64,000 nucleotides of DNA from Paenibacillus glycanilyticus NBRC 16618 (GCF_004000805.1 NZ_BILY01000036.1:1-64000), one strand, 5' to 3'; counted from the first letter of the stretch, positions 17,649-29,143 are shown. A program made the numbers and translations. The notes: generated from the letters alone by a model not told the origin.

Positions 17649-18529
17649 GTCCGCGCGCCTCCTTTTTTCTCATTCAAATCCAGACTGATATCAAGGGCAT
17701 TAAACGAATAGGTCAAGCCGCCGACGGAAATAACGTCTACGCCGCAGGCTGCAATGGCGCGAACCGTATCCAAACGCACGTTGCCCGATGCTTCTACTAT
17801 AACATGAGGCGAGCGCGACTTAATGAGGCTTACCGCTTCCGTCATCAGCGCCGGTGCCATGTTATCGAGCATAATAATATCCGCGCCGCTAGCCAGAGCC
17901 TCTTCCACTTGTTCAAGAGACTCCGCCTCTACCTCGATCTTCATTGTATGTGGGATCGCCGCGCGGGATGCTTCAACAGCCTGGCGGATTCCGCCGGCGC
18001 CCTTGATATGATTATCTTTGATCATTACGGCGTCATATAAACCGAACCGGTGATTTGCCCCTCCGCCAACTCGGACCGCATACTTCTCCAGCATCCGGTG
18101 GCCGGGCGTTGTTTTGCGCGTGTCCACAAGACGGACCGGCAAGCCTTCCAACGCCGTTACGAAAGCATTCGTTTTTGTTGCGATGCCTGACATACGCTGC
18201 ATCAGGTTAAGCGCCAGACGCTCGCCGGTGAGAAGGCTATGGGTACTGCCTTCTACGGTTGCGATGACCGTACCCTTTTCCGCATACTCGCCGTCTTGTA
18301 CTTTTGCTTCGAACCTAAGCGCCGGGTCCACAATCTCGAAAACGATCCGCGCAACCGGAAGACCGGCAATAATCCCGCTCTCTTTCACATGGATCACCGC
18401 TGTCGACTGCGAGCCCATCGGGATGGTAGTTGCCGTCGTGATATCGCCGCTTCCGATATCTTCGGCCAGCCAGCTGCGGATTTGCTCGCGTAGGGCATGG
18501 TTATAGGTGCCAAATGTTGTATCAAACAT
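17645..18529 (-). CDS. nadC: Nicotinate-nucleotide pyrophosphorylase (quinolinate phosphoribosyltransferase)
   Basis: A 294-residue enzyme that converts quinolinate and PRPP to nicotinate mononucleotide. DIGSGDITT near the N-terminus, DTRKTTPGHRMLEKYAV (near 138-154), IMIKDNH/HIKGAG and the C-terminal EASGNV and SVGGLT are present. It overlaps nadB by 8 nt and coaX by 4 nt, which shows a tight operon. Confidence 0.96.
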   Translation of the reverse strand: MFDTTFGTYNHALREQIRSWLAEDIGSGDITTATTIPMGSQSTAVIHVKESGIIAGLPVARIVFEIVDPALRFEAKVQDGEYAEKGTVIATVEGSTHSLLTGERLALNLMQRMSGIATKTNAFVTALEGLPVRLVDTRKTTPGHRMLEKYAVRVGGGANHRFGLYDAVMIKDNHIKGAGGIRQAVEASRAAIPHTMKIEVEAESLEQVEEALASGADIIMLDNMAPALMTEAVSLIKSRSPHVIVEASGNVRLDTVRAIAACGVDVISVGGLTYSFNALDISLDLNEKKGGART

Positions 18530-20141
18530 GAATAATTCGCTCCTCTGTCGTTCCTTGCAGCCGTTGCATTACGGTATGCTTGCGCCACACCTCGTCATTC
18601 TTCTCCGGGAAGTCCTCCCGGAAATGACCGCCTCGGCTTTCTTCCCTCTGAAGCGCGGATTCCGTAGTCAGAACCGCGCAGGTCAGCAGGTTGGCGAACT
18701 CGTATTCCTCGCGTTTGGTCAGAACCGATTGGAAGAACGGCAGCTGGCGCTTCAGTTCCTCGAGCCCTCTCTCAAGACCATGCGCGTCACGGCGAAGTCC
18801 GGCATACCGCACCATCACCTTCTGCAGCTTCAGCCTTTTCTCGACTACCGCCTGCATAGGTGCGCCGCTGCGCGGCTGTTCCTTTTCAATAACAGGCTTC
18901 GTCTCCAGCTGCGGCAGCTTCATAATGCTGTCTACGATCCGTTTGCCAAACACAATCGCTTCCGACAACGAATTACTCGCCAGGCGGTTCGCGCCATGAA
19001 CGCCGGTAGACGATACTTCTCCGCATGCAAACAGTCTTCTTATATTGGTTTCCCCGAACAGATCAGTTTTGACTCCGCCCATCATATAATGGGCAGCCGG
19101 CGCAACCGGGATCCAGTCGGTTGTCAGATCCAGCCCGTATTGCAGACAGAATTCGTAAATCGTAGGGAAACGATGCTTCACCATTTCCGGCGACTCATGC
19201 GTGATATCCAAATAGACGAAAGTGGATTTTGTCTCTTCCATCTCGCTTACTATAGCGCGTGCCACGACATCGCGCGGCGCAAGCTCCAGCTGATGATGAT
19301 AACGGTCCATGAACCGCTCGCCCCGGATATTGCGCAGATAAGCGCCTTCACCGCGTACGGCCTCCGAGATCAAGAAACGCGGAGCGCCGGGATAACACAG
19401 CGAAGTCGGATGGAATTGCACAAACTCCATATCCTGAATAAGCGCGCCTGCCCGGTAAGCCATTGCAATGCCGTCTCCGGTGGCGACATCCGGATTCGTT
19501 GTATAACGATATAATTGTCCCGTCCCGCCGGAGCAGAGAATCGTCGCTTTGCCTCTTACGTACAAGCGGTGCCCGTCGGGCTTCTGCACGATCGCTCCGC
19601 AGCATTCGCCATCCTGCGTAACAAGATCGATCACGAAATGATCATCCCACACGTCAATGCCCGGGTCGGCCGTCGCCTTCTCCGAAAGGGCGCGCACAAT
19701 CTCGTAACCCGTCGCATCGCCGTTGGCATGAAGGATGCGGCGCTGGCTATGCGCGCCTTCCTTGGTCAGCGCGAATTCACCGTTCTCGAGATCGAACTGC
19801 GTGCCCATTCTGATCAGATTGTTAACCCCTTCCGGCCCTTCGTGAACCAGAACGTTAACGGCATCCTCGGAGCAGAGGCCGGCACCCGCGATAAGCGTAT
19901 CCTCTCGGTGGTAAGCCGGGGAATCGTCATCCGAGATGACGGCCGCGATACCGCCCTGCGCATAACGCGTATTACTGTCGAGCAGTGATTTTTTCGTAAT
20001 CATTAAGACAGACTGGTTATTCTCGCTTGCCCGAAGTGCGGTAAAAAGACCGGCGATGCCGGCCCCGATCACAATAACGTCCTTCTCTATTACCGGCAAG
20101 TCCTCGAGTGACAAATCAACAAGATATCTTGGTATCATCAT
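18522..20141 (-). CDS. nadB: L-aspartate oxidase
   Basis: A 539-residue FAD enzyme oxidising aspartate to iminoaspartate. The dinucleotide motif VIVIGAGIAGLFTAL lies near residue 21, NTRYAQGGIAAV near 54, and the active-site RGEGAYLRN and HGANRLASNSLSEA further on. I chose ATG at 20141 (GGAGG 12 nt upstream); an in-frame ATG at 20177 is preceded more closely by AGGAGG and would add 12 residues. It lies between nadA and nadC. No nifS-like desulfurase gene accompanies it, unlike B. subtilis. Confidence 0.95.
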   Translation of the reverse strand: MMIPRYLVDLSLEDLPVIEKDVIVIGAGIAGLFTALRASENNQSVLMITKKSLLDSNTRYAQGGIAAVISDDDSPAYHREDTLIAGAGLCSEDAVNVLVHEGPEGVNNLIRMGTQFDLENGEFALTKEGAHSQRRILHANGDATGYEIVRALSEKATADPGIDVWDDHFVIDLVTQDGECCGAIVQKPDGHRLYVRGKATILCSGGTGQLYRYTTNPDVATGDGIAMAYRAGALIQDMEFVQFHPTSLCYPGAPRFLISEAVRGEGAYLRNIRGERFMDRYHHQLELAPRDVVARAIVSEMEETKSTFVYLDITHESPEMVKHRFPTIYEFCLQYGLDLTTDWIPVAPAAHYMMGGVKTDLFGETNIRRLFACGEVSSTGVHGANRLASNSLSEAIVFGKRIVDSIMKLPQLETKPVIEKEQPRSGAPMQAVVEKRLKLQKVMVRYAGLRRDAHGLERGLEELKRQLPFFQSVLTKREEYEFANLLTCAVLTTESALQREESRGGHFREDFPEKNDEVWRKHTVMQRLQGTTEERIIHV

Positions 20142-20184
20142 CTTCGTAATGCGCCTCCAAGCATAGGAGTAGCGCATGCTCCTC

Positions 20185-21123
20185 CTATTTAACGAGTAAC
20201 ATGCGCTCCAGGGACTTACGGGCCTCGTCCGCAACATGATCAGGAACGTAAATTTGAGGCTGCATGGTTTCCAGGCATTTCACCAGCTTCTTCAAGTTGT
20301 TCACTTTCATGTTCGGGCAAACCAAATATTTGGATGCAAAATGGAAAGTCTTGTTCGGGCTGTCCAGACGCAATTGGTAGCCGGTACCGTCTTCCGTACC
20401 AACGATAAACTCCTGACAATCCGATTCTTTGCAATATTTAATAATAGCCGTTGTACTGCCGACGAAATCGCCAAGCTCCACAACCTCCGGACGGCATTCC
20501 GGATGCACGACAAATTGAGCGTTCGGATATTTCGCCTTCATCTCTTCAACGTCTTTCACCGTCAGCATATCATGGGTGTTGCAATAACCTTCCCAGATAA
20601 TCATTTTCTTGTCGGTGTTCTGCTGCACGTAGTGGCCAAGGTTTTTGTCCGGTACCCAGATGACTTCATCGCCTTCAACCGAATTCACCACTTTAACGGC
20701 GTTGGCCGAGGTACAGCAAATATCCGTCTCCGCTTTGATTTCCGCAGAAGAGTTAATATACGTAACAACAGTCGCGTTCGGATGCTGTGCCTTCAGCTTG
20801 CGCAAGCCGTCCACGTTAACCATGTCAGCCATTGGACAGCCGGCCCGTTCGTCGGGGATAATGACGGTTTTGTTAGGAGCCAGAATTTTCGCGCTTTCTC
20901 CCATAAAATGAACGCCGCAAAAAACAATAACGTCCGCATCGGTTTGTGCAGCCTTTTGCGCGAGCAGGAACGAGTCCCCGCGGAAATCGGCCACCTCTTG
21001 AATTTCGTCTCGTTGATAATAATGGGCAAGAATGATGGCATTGCGTTCCTTCTTCAATTGCATGAGCCTTTCACGCAGTTCACGATTCTGTTCCGCCTTG
21101 CGTTCCAGCGCCAGTGCTTCCAC
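20185..21123 (-). CDS. nadA: Quinolinate synthase
   Basis: A 312-residue iron-sulfur enzyme condensing iminoaspartate with dihydroxyacetone phosphate. The cluster cysteines fit CGVHFMGE (near 98), and C in CTSANA and VCPNMK; the family motifs AHYYQRDEIQ and HPECRPEV are clear. Translation starts at GTG 21123 with GAGAGG upstream. It is the first gene of nadABC-coaX-hslO-yacD. An inverted repeat lies about 65 nt upstream. Confidence 0.95.
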   Translation of the reverse strand: MEALALERKAEQNRELRERLMQLKKERNAIILAHYYQRDEIQEVADFRGDSFLLAQKAAQTDADVIVFCGVHFMGESAKILAPNKTVIIPDERAGCPMADMVNVDGLRKLKAQHPNATVVTYINSSAEIKAETDICCTSANAVKVVNSVEGDEVIWVPDKNLGHYVQQNTDKKMIIWEGYCNTHDMLTVKDVEEMKAKYPNAQFVVHPECRPEVVELGDFVGSTTAIIKYCKESDCQEFIVGTEDGTGYQLRLDSPNKTFHFASKYLVCPNMKVNNLKKLVKCLETMQPQIYVPDHVADEARKSLERMLLVK

Positions 21124-21187
21124 AGTTGATCCTCTCCTCTTATGAGGGATGGGCGATGAGTCCCATTCCGATTATGGCTATCCAGAC

Positions 21188-21207
21188 TTTGTGAATTGAT
21201 GCACAAA
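21188..21207. promoter_or_regulatory. Inverted repeat upstream of nadA
   Basis: TTTGTG-N8-CACAAA, 65 to 84 nt before the nadA start and downstream of a TTGACT (21217-21222, minus strand). It could be a repressor site for NAD synthesis (NiaR controls nad genes in Bacillus), but it does not clearly match the NiaR motif as I recall it. Confidence 0.3.
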
Positions 21208-21296
21208 CTATTTCAAAGTCAATGGCCTATTTATGATTCTTTTGTTAAGGTTTAATTTACTCCAGGTGCAGGATGCTGTCAATGTATTTAGACAAT

Positions 21297-21343
21297 AAAA
21301 AACCTCTTCTCCACAGCAAATTTTGCATGAAGTGGAGAAGAGG
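21297..21343 (-). terminator. nupQ terminator
   Basis: A twelve-pair stem CCTCTTCTCCAC/GTGGAGAAGAGG with a 17-nt loop followed by six T residues on the minus strand, 30 nt after nupQ. Confidence 0.9.
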
Positions 21344-21373
21344 GCATAAACGGCTGCCTCAAAGGGATTCCGG

Positions 21374-22336
21374 CTACCTTTTCGCCGGATCATACGGCTC
21401 GCCCAGCGCACCTGGCGCCGCCGAGCGTCCAACTGCGCCGGCAAGCACAAGAAGCGTCAGCAAATACGGAAGCATATAGAAAAATTCGTTCGGAATATGA
21501 TGCGACCATTCGAACAGCTGCGCCCAGTTCCGAAGCGCTTGCGCCATCCCGAAGAAGATCGCCGCTCCGGCTACGCCAAGCGGATTCCATTTGCCGAAAA
21601 TAACGGCCGCAATCGCGATAAAGCCTTGCCCGGAAATCGTATTATGGGCAAAGTTGCTTGTTGTTGTCAGCGCAATCGTTGCACCGCCAAGTCCGGCCAA
21701 TGCACCGCTCAGCATAACGCCGATGTAACGGTACTTCGTAACGCTGATGCCAACCGTATCCGCCGAGCTTGGATGCTCGCCCACCGCACGGAGGCGGAGG
21801 CCAAAGGTTGTACGGTACAGAACGATATAGCTGAGAATAACAACACCGATCACAATATAAGTGGTTGGGTAAGCCGTGAAAATACCTTTGCCGAGCAAAG
21901 GAATATCCGATAGTCCCGGAATAGCGACCGGATTAAACACATATTCCAGCGTTGGGGTTTGTCCGGAGCCTTCATAAAGGCTTTTCGTCAGATAGATGGC
22001 AAGGCCCGCCGCCAAAATATTAATAACGACGCCTACAATGGTCTGGTCGGCTTTAAACGTAATCGTGGCAACCGCATGCAGCAGAGACACCACAAGTCCC
22101 AAAACCAGACCGGCAAGAAGTCCGATCCACGGAGCGCCATGCTTCATCCCGCCCTGAATGGCTTGATCGGTGAATACGGCAGCCCCAAAAGCGCCCGCGA
22201 TCATAAGTCCCTCAAGGCCGATATTCACGACGCCGGACCGCTCCGAGAACACGCCGCCAAGTCCGGTAAAGATCAGAGCGGTTGAGAAAACAAGCGTAAT
22301 GCTAATTAATTGTCCGATTGTATCTAGTGCGTTCAC
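21374..22336 (-). CDS. nupQ: Nucleoside ABC transporter permease
   Basis: A 320-residue permease with about eight to nine hydrophobic helices and the family motifs FSERSGVVNIGLEGLM (near 30) and ERVGE-like RLRAVGEHPSSADTVGI (near 190). It pairs with nupP in the membrane. Its start overlaps the nupP stop by 4 nt. The order BMP-ATPase-permease-permease matches B. subtilis nupNOPQ (guanosine import); the exact nucleoside here is inferred. Confidence 0.88.
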   Translation of the reverse strand: MNALDTIGQLISITLVFSTALIFTGLGGVFSERSGVVNIGLEGLMIAGAFGAAVFTDQAIQGGMKHGAPWIGLLAGLVLGLVVSLLHAVATITFKADQTIVGVVINILAAGLAIYLTKSLYEGSGQTPTLEYVFNPVAIPGLSDIPLLGKGIFTAYPTTYIVIGVVILSYIVLYRTTFGLRLRAVGEHPSSADTVGISVTKYRYIGVMLSGALAGLGGATIALTTTSNFAHNTISGQGFIAIAAVIFGKWNPLGVAGAAIFFGMAQALRNWAQLFEWSHHIPNEFFYMLPYLLTLLVLAGAVGRSAAPGALGEPYDPAKR

Positions 22337-23427
22337 AGGGCACTGCCTCCTTCCGACTTGCCTTTATTCGAGCGGCGAGCCATAAACGGCTTCAGGAAGA
22401 ACTTCACGAGTCCATGCGAAGCGACAAAGAAGATAATGGATCCGATAACGATCCGCACAATCTCCGGCGGTACATTCGCTCCGAAGCTCATGCCGGCCGA
22501 GCCGTAGCTCAATCCGCCGAACAGCACGGCGCCAAGGAATACGCCGATTGGCGTATTGCCGCCAAGAAGAGCAACCGCGATACCGTCAAAGCCGTAACCC
22601 CATGACGCGGCCATAACCGTCTGGTAACCAAAGACGCCAAGAATCTCGAATACGCCGCCAAGTCCGGCGAACACGCCACTGATAAACATCGAAGTAATGA
22701 TCGTGCGGTTAACGTTCATCCCCGCATACAGAGCGGCGTTCGGATTGAGGCCAACCGCGCGGAGCTCGTAGCCTTTTTTCGTGCGCCACAAGATAACGTA
22801 AAACACGACCACACCGATAAGCGCAATCAGCGTTCCCCAATGCATACGGGCATTGCCCATGCTTTCGGACAGCCACTTGATCGATACAAGCGCCGATTCG
22901 TGAACCGGCTTCGATTTCTGCTGGCCTTCCATGACGAGATACGTGCCTACGATATAGTTGGACAGGAAGAGGGCGATCCAGTTCAGCATAATGGAGGAGA
23001 TAACCTCATTAACGCCTCTCGCTGCCTTCAAGTAACCGGCGAGCGCCGCCCACAGGCCGCCAAACAGCCCGCCTACGATAATCGCTAGCGGCGCATGAAT
23101 ATACCACGGCAAATCAAGCGTTACCCCGACAATCGTTGCGCCTGTCATCCCCATTAAAAACTGACCGTCAGCGCCAATGTTAAAGAGGCCTGTACGGAAA
23201 GCAAAAGCTACTGCAATACCGGTAAAGATAAGCGGCGTGATCGCACGGATGGCTTCGCCGATATCGTAAGGACTACCGAACAGCTTCTTCACCAAGGCAG
23301 TATACGCCATCCAAGGATCGTATCCACCCGCAAGCATCGCAAGCGCGCCGCAGATAAGACCAAGGATGATCGCCACGAGCGGCACGAGGAAGGAAGACTT
23401 GTCGAATATTTTTCTCATCGTGTTCAT
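22333..23427 (-). CDS. nupP: Nucleoside ABC transporter permease
   Basis: A 364-residue permease of the same superfamily as nupQ, with an N-terminal helix at about 13-35 and motifs FRTGLFNIGADGQFLMG (near 77) and YELRAVGLNPNAALYAGMN (near 219). It lies 6 nt after nupO and overlaps nupQ by 4 nt. It would form the other half of the channel. Confidence 0.88.
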   Translation of the reverse strand: MNTMRKIFDKSSFLVPLVAIILGLICGALAMLAGGYDPWMAYTALVKKLFGSPYDIGEAIRAITPLIFTGIAVAFAFRTGLFNIGADGQFLMGMTGATIVGVTLDLPWYIHAPLAIIVGGLFGGLWAALAGYLKAARGVNEVISSIMLNWIALFLSNYIVGTYLVMEGQQKSKPVHESALVSIKWLSESMGNARMHWGTLIALIGVVVFYVILWRTKKGYELRAVGLNPNAALYAGMNVNRTIITSMFISGVFAGLGGVFEILGVFGYQTVMAASWGYGFDGIAVALLGGNTPIGVFLGAVLFGGLSYGSAGMSFGANVPPEIVRIVIGSIIFFVASHGLVKFFLKPFMARRSNKGKSEGGSAL

Positions 23428-23433
23428 TTCGTT

Positions 23434-24978
23434 CTACTTCCTCCCTTCGGTTGCAGCTACTGCGGATGCATCGCCTGCCATCATCATGCCAAGCTGCTGA
23501 TCGTCGCGATGATCGGCATCCACTTCACCCATCAAACGTCCTTCGTACATAACCGCGATTCGGTCGGACAAGGAATATAGCTCATCCAGCTCGAAGGAAA
23601 CGAGCAGAATCGCTTTGCCTTCATTCCGCGCTTCGACAAGCCGCTTATGTACGTATTCGATCGCGCCGATATCGAGACCGCGCGTTGGCTGAACCGCAAT
23701 AAGCAGGTCCGGGTTTTTCCAGAGCTCGCGGGCGATAATCGCCTTTTGCTGGTTGCCGCCGGAGAGCGAGCGCGCTTTCGCATGGATACCGGAGCCGCGG
23801 ACATCAAATTCATTGACCAGCTTATCGGCCAGCGTGTCCATCGCCTTAAAGTCGATAAAGCCGTTCTTGCCGAACTGCGGATCGAAATAGCTGCCGAGAA
23901 TCATGTTCTCGCTCAGCGTAAAATCAAGGACAAGACCATGCTTGTGCCGGTCCTCCGGAATATGGCTGATACCGGCCAGCGACACTTCGCGCGGCGTTCG
24001 GTTCGTAATATCCTTGCCGTTCAGTTTTACGCTTCCGCCGTTAACGCCGCGCATCCCCGTGATCGCATAAATAAGTTCGCTTTGGCCATTGCCGTCAACC
24101 CCTGCAATACCAAGAATCTCGCCGGCGCGAACATCAAAGCTGATGCCATCGAGAACCTGCTTGCCTTGATCGCCCTTCATACGCAGCGAATCAACGGACA
24201 GCACAACATCGCCAGGCTCCTTTTTCGATTTCTCGACTTCGAAGGTGACGTCTCTGCCGACCATCAGCTCGGCCAAATGCCGTTCGTTTGTTTCCGATGT
24301 TGGAAGGGTGCGAATAACCTTGCCTCTGCGGATAACCGTTACCGAATCCGCCAGCGCCATAACTTCCTTCAGCTTATGGGTAATCAAAATAATCGATTTG
24401 CCCTCCGCCGCCAGGTTCCGCAAAATTTCAATCAGCTCTTCGATTTCCTGAACCGTCAGTACGGCTGTTGGCTCATCGAAGATCAGAATATCGGCACCGC
24501 GGTACAAGGTCTTCAGAATCTCTACCCGCTGCTGCATGCCGACTGTAATATCTTGAATCCGCATTTGCGGATCTACTTTCAATCCGTAACGTTCGGAGAG
24601 ATCCCGAACTCTCTGATTTGCTTTTCTATATTTCAAAAAACCGAATTTCGACGGCTCGTTGCCGAGCACGATATTCTCTGCCACCGTAAACGGCTGCACA
24701 AGCTTGAAATGCTGATGGACCATGCCGATCCCAAGTTCGATTGCCTTACCTGCACCGTCAATGACGGTCTTCTTGCCGTTAACCCAAATCTCGCCTTCTT
24801 CAGGCTGATACAAGCCGAACAAAATGTTCATCAGCGTTGATTTGCCCGCCCCGTTCTCGCCGAGCAGTGCATGAATCTCGCCTTTTTTCAGTTCAAAATT
24901 GATGTTGTCATTGGCCACTAACCCTGGAAAACGTTTCGTTATTCCTTTTAGTTCAACAGCCGTTGTGCTCCGGTCCAT
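23434..24978 (-). CDS. nupO: Nucleoside ABC transporter ATP-binding protein, two ABC domains
   Basis: A 514-residue protein with two ABC domains. Domain 1 has Walker A LLGENGAGKST (near 39), a divergent signature VGMQQRVEIL and Walker B ILIFDEPTAVL. Domain 2 (from about 258) has a degenerate Walker A GVDGNGQSE, the signature SLSGGNQQKA and a replaced Walker B LLIAVQPTRGLD. Such asymmetry is usual in this sugar/nucleoside importer group. It is separated from nupN by a hairpin terminator that probably lets only part of the transcripts through. Confidence 0.92.
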   Translation of the reverse strand: MDRSTTAVELKGITKRFPGLVANDNINFELKKGEIHALLGENGAGKSTLMNILFGLYQPEEGEIWVNGKKTVIDGAGKAIELGIGMVHQHFKLVQPFTVAENIVLGNEPSKFGFLKYRKANQRVRDLSERYGLKVDPQMRIQDITVGMQQRVEILKTLYRGADILIFDEPTAVLTVQEIEELIEILRNLAAEGKSIILITHKLKEVMALADSVTVIRRGKVIRTLPTSETNERHLAELMVGRDVTFEVEKSKKEPGDVVLSVDSLRMKGDQGKQVLDGISFDVRAGEILGIAGVDGNGQSELIYAITGMRGVNGGSVKLNGKDITNRTPREVSLAGISHIPEDRHKHGLVLDFTLSENMILGSYFDPQFGKNGFIDFKAMDTLADKLVNEFDVRGSGIHAKARSLSGGNQQKAIIARELWKNPDLLIAVQPTRGLDIGAIEYVHKRLVEARNEGKAILLVSFELDELYSLSDRIAVMYEGRLMGEVDADHRDDQQLGMMMAGDASAVAATEGRK

Positions 24979-25015
24979 TCTTTCATCATCCCCCCGGGGT
25001 TTCTACCTGTATGGC

Positions 25016-25051
25016 AAAAAAGGACAAGACCGGCTTCCTGCCGGCCTTGCC
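25016..25051 (-). terminator. Intra-operon terminator between nupN and nupO
   Basis: A twelve-pair stem GGCAAGGCCGGC/GCCGGTCTTGTC followed by CTTTTTT on the minus strand. It lies between the binding-protein gene and the ATPase gene, a common way to keep binding protein in excess. Confidence 0.8.
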
Positions 25052-25087
25052 TTGACACAGCGACATCAAATATTTTCGCGAGGAAAA

Positions 25088-26155
25088 TTATTTAACTGGC
25101 ACCGTGATCTCGCCGCTGATGATTTTTTGTTTGTACTCTTCAACTTTCGCAAGAACATCAGCTGGAACGTTTTTCGTGGAAGTCTCAGGCAAACCTACGC
25201 CATTGTCTTTCAGACCAAGCGTTACGACTTTGCCGCCTTGCCATGTACCGTTGATCAGGTCCGTCGAAACTTTATAAACAGCCGTTTCTACGCCCTTCAT
25301 CATGGAAGTCAGTGTGATTTCGTCGCCGAATTCGAGCGATTGGTCTTTGTCTACGCCGATTACCCATACGTCTTTGCCAGCGTCTTTACGGGATTTAGCT
25401 TCGTTGAATACGCCGTTACCGGATGCGCCGGAAGCGTGGAAGATGATGTCGACGCCAGCGTCATACATCGTTGCAGCCGCTTGCTTGCCAAGGTCAGGCT
25501 TGGAGAAGTCGCCTACATAGTTGATTTTCATGCTTTTTGCAGCTTCAGGGTTAACCGCTTCTACACCAGCTTTAAAGCCGGCTTCGAACTTTTTGATAAC
25601 CGGAATTTCCATGCCGCCTACGAAACCGATTTTGTTTGTTTTCGTCATCAGACCGGCAACAACGCCAACGAGGAAGGAGCCTTCATTTTCCGCAAAAGAT
25701 ACGGATTCAACGTTAGGCAGATCAACTTCAGCATCGATAAGCGCGAATTTGGAGTTTGGATTCTCTGTTGCGACTTTCGTCATCGCGTCCGTAAACAGGA
25801 AGCCGATACCCCAAGTCAGATCATATTTCTCCGATACGAAAGCCTTCAAGTTCGGCTCCATGTCGGCATCGCCTTTGGATTCAAGATATTTGGTTTCAGC
25901 ACCGGTATCAGCCGTTACTTTCTTCAGAGCTTCCCAAGCGCTTTGGTTAAAGGATTTGTCATTAACGCCGCCAACGTCTGTAGCCATGCCAATCTTAAGT
26001 TTGGAAGTCGCTCCAGAAGTACCCGGGGATGCAGCACCCTCGTTGCCGCCTTTGTTAGAGTTATTGGTGTTGTCATGGCTCTTGCTGCCGCATGCGGACA
26101 AGACAAATGTCAACGCCAGGATGATCATAAGCATTAAACCAACTTGTTTCTTCAT
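25088..26155 (-). CDS. nupN: BMP-family nucleoside-binding lipoprotein
   Basis: A 355-residue extracellular lipoprotein. The signal ends in the lipobox LSAC with Cys22, followed by a Ser/Gly/Asn-rich linker and the basic membrane protein (BMP) domain from about 50 on; IGMATDVGGVNDKSFNQSAWE and DVGVDIIFHASG-type motifs are present. It would deliver nucleosides to NupOPQ. A consensus promoter stands about 90 nt upstream. Confidence 0.9.
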   Translation of the reverse strand: MKKQVGLMLMIILALTFVLSACGSKSHDNTNNSNKGGNEGAASPGTSGATSKLKIGMATDVGGVNDKSFNQSAWEALKKVTADTGAETKYLESKGDADMEPNLKAFVSEKYDLTWGIGFLFTDAMTKVATENPNSKFALIDAEVDLPNVESVSFAENEGSFLVGVVAGLMTKTNKIGFVGGMEIPVIKKFEAGFKAGVEAVNPEAAKSMKINYVGDFSKPDLGKQAAATMYDAGVDIIFHASGASGNGVFNEAKSRKDAGKDVWVIGVDKDQSLEFGDEITLTSMMKGVETAVYKVSTDLINGTWQGGKVVTLGLKDNGVGLPETSTKNVPADVLAKVEEYKQKIISGEITVPVK

Positions 26156-26243
26156 ACCTGTTCTCTCCCCTGCTTTATATTTGTGTTTAGGGCAATTGCA
26201 CTATCTTTATTATTCTTGATGTCCAGCGCCACTATTCTCCTTA

Positions 26244-26271
26244 ATTATAATTACAATCTAACAGCCGTCAA
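26244..26271 (-). promoter_or_regulatory. Sigma-A promoter for nupNOPQ
   Basis: TTGACG (26266-26271), a 16-nt spacer and a perfect TATAAT (26244-26249) on the minus strand. It accounts for part of the 331-nt gap between nupN and ftsH. Confidence 0.7.
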
Positions 26272-26279
26272 TCACATTA

Positions 26280-26296
26280 TGTCAACTAATTTGACA
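26280..26296. promoter_or_regulatory. Inverted repeat upstream of the nup promoter
   Basis: TGTCAACTAATTTGACA is a perfect 6-5-6 inverted repeat, ending 9 nt from the -35. It may be an operator. Regulator unknown. Confidence 0.4.
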
Positions 26297-26357
26297 CAGA
26301 AATTTTGTTCACCAAACAACATGTCGATTATGTAACATTTGTGCGAGTAGTATTCGA

Positions 26358-26372
26358 AATTTTCGGACAAAT
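26358..26372. promoter_or_regulatory. Possible CodY box
   Basis: AATTTTCGGACAAAT matches 12 of 15 positions of the CodY consensus AATTTTCWGAAAATT. It is about 90 nt upstream of the nup -35. nup genes are CodY-controlled in B. subtilis as I recall, but three mismatches leave this weak. Confidence 0.3.
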
Positions 26373-26430
26373 AGCTAACATAGTCTTGGTTAGTCCTTTA
26401 ATGAATACCCTCAAAACCCGAACGATAAAC

Positions 26431-26484
26431 AAAAACAGCTGCCCTTCATTTGCTATCAAGCAAACATTGGACAGCTGTTTTTTT
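26431..26484 (-). terminator. ftsH terminator (bidirectional)
   Basis: AACAGCTG(T)CC...GG(G)CAGCTGTT with an internal TTTGCT/AGCAAA stem, flanked by T runs on both strands, directly after the ftsH stop. Confidence 0.85.
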
Positions 26485-26486
26485 AA

Positions 26487-28499
<2,013 letters not shown>

Positions 28500-28528
28500 C
28501 CCCTACCTCCTCTCAAGACGCTTTTAAT

Positions 28529-28558
28529 ATTTTAACATAGCATGACTTTCCATCTCAA
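28529..28558 (-). promoter_or_regulatory. Candidate ftsH promoter
   Basis: TTGAGA (28553-28558), an 18-nt spacer and TAAAAT (28529-28534), 30 nt before the ftsH start, with a strong GAGGAGGT Shine-Dalgarno between. Confidence 0.55.
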
Positions 28559-28603
28559 TAGAACCAAGAGCGAGGGGGAGACATGCCGGTTTGACCGCAA
28601 ATT

Positions 28604-29143
28604 CTATTTCTCGTAAACTTCCGGCTTCAGAATTCCGATGAACGGAAGGTTGCGGTATTTCTCTGCGTAATCGAGGCCGTAGCCGACAACAAACTCATCC
28701 GGCAGCGAGAATCCGGTGTAGTCCGCTTCAAGATCAACCGACCGGCGTGCAGGCTTGTCGAACAGCGTGGCAACCGTTACCGACTTGGCATTGCGGCGTT
28801 CCAGCACATCGATCAGGTAGCTCAACGTCAGACCGCTGTCAATAATATCTTCGACGATCAGGACGTCACGCCCTTCCACGGAGGCATCAAGATCTTTAAT
28901 AATCTTTACGACGCCCGACGATTTGGTCGAAGCCCCGTAGCTCGATACCGCCATAAAATCGATCTCAAGTTTAATCGGCATCTCTTTGACCAGGTCAGAC
29001 ATGAAAATAAACGCACCTTTGAGGACGCAAATAACGAGCGGATTACGCCCGTCGAAGTCGCGGCTTAACGTTTCCCCAAGCTCCTTCACCTTCGCCTTGA
29101 TTTGGCCTTCGTCGTAGAGTACCTCTTTAATATCGTTCAACAA
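28604..29143 (-). CDS. hpt: Hypoxanthine-guanine phosphoribosyltransferase
   Basis: A 179-residue purine salvage enzyme. The PRPP loop is VLIVEDIIDSGLTLS (near 95-109), VGYGLDYAEKYRNLP is near 153-167 and the substrate lysine region FLDKP/LFDKPARR near 128. Translation probably begins at TTG 29143, with AGGAGG 9 nt upstream; no ATG is suitably placed. It follows tilS as in many Firmicutes, and uses bases that the nup importer may supply. Confidence 0.95.
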   Translation of the reverse strand: MLNDIKEVLYDEGQIKAKVKELGETLSRDFDGRNPLVICVLKGAFIFMSDLVKEMPIKLEIDFMAVSSYGASTKSSGVVKIIKDLDASVEGRDVLIVEDIIDSGLTLSYLIDVLERRNAKSVTVATLFDKPARRSVDLEADYTGFSLPDEFVVGYGLDYAEKYRNLPFIGILKPEVYEK

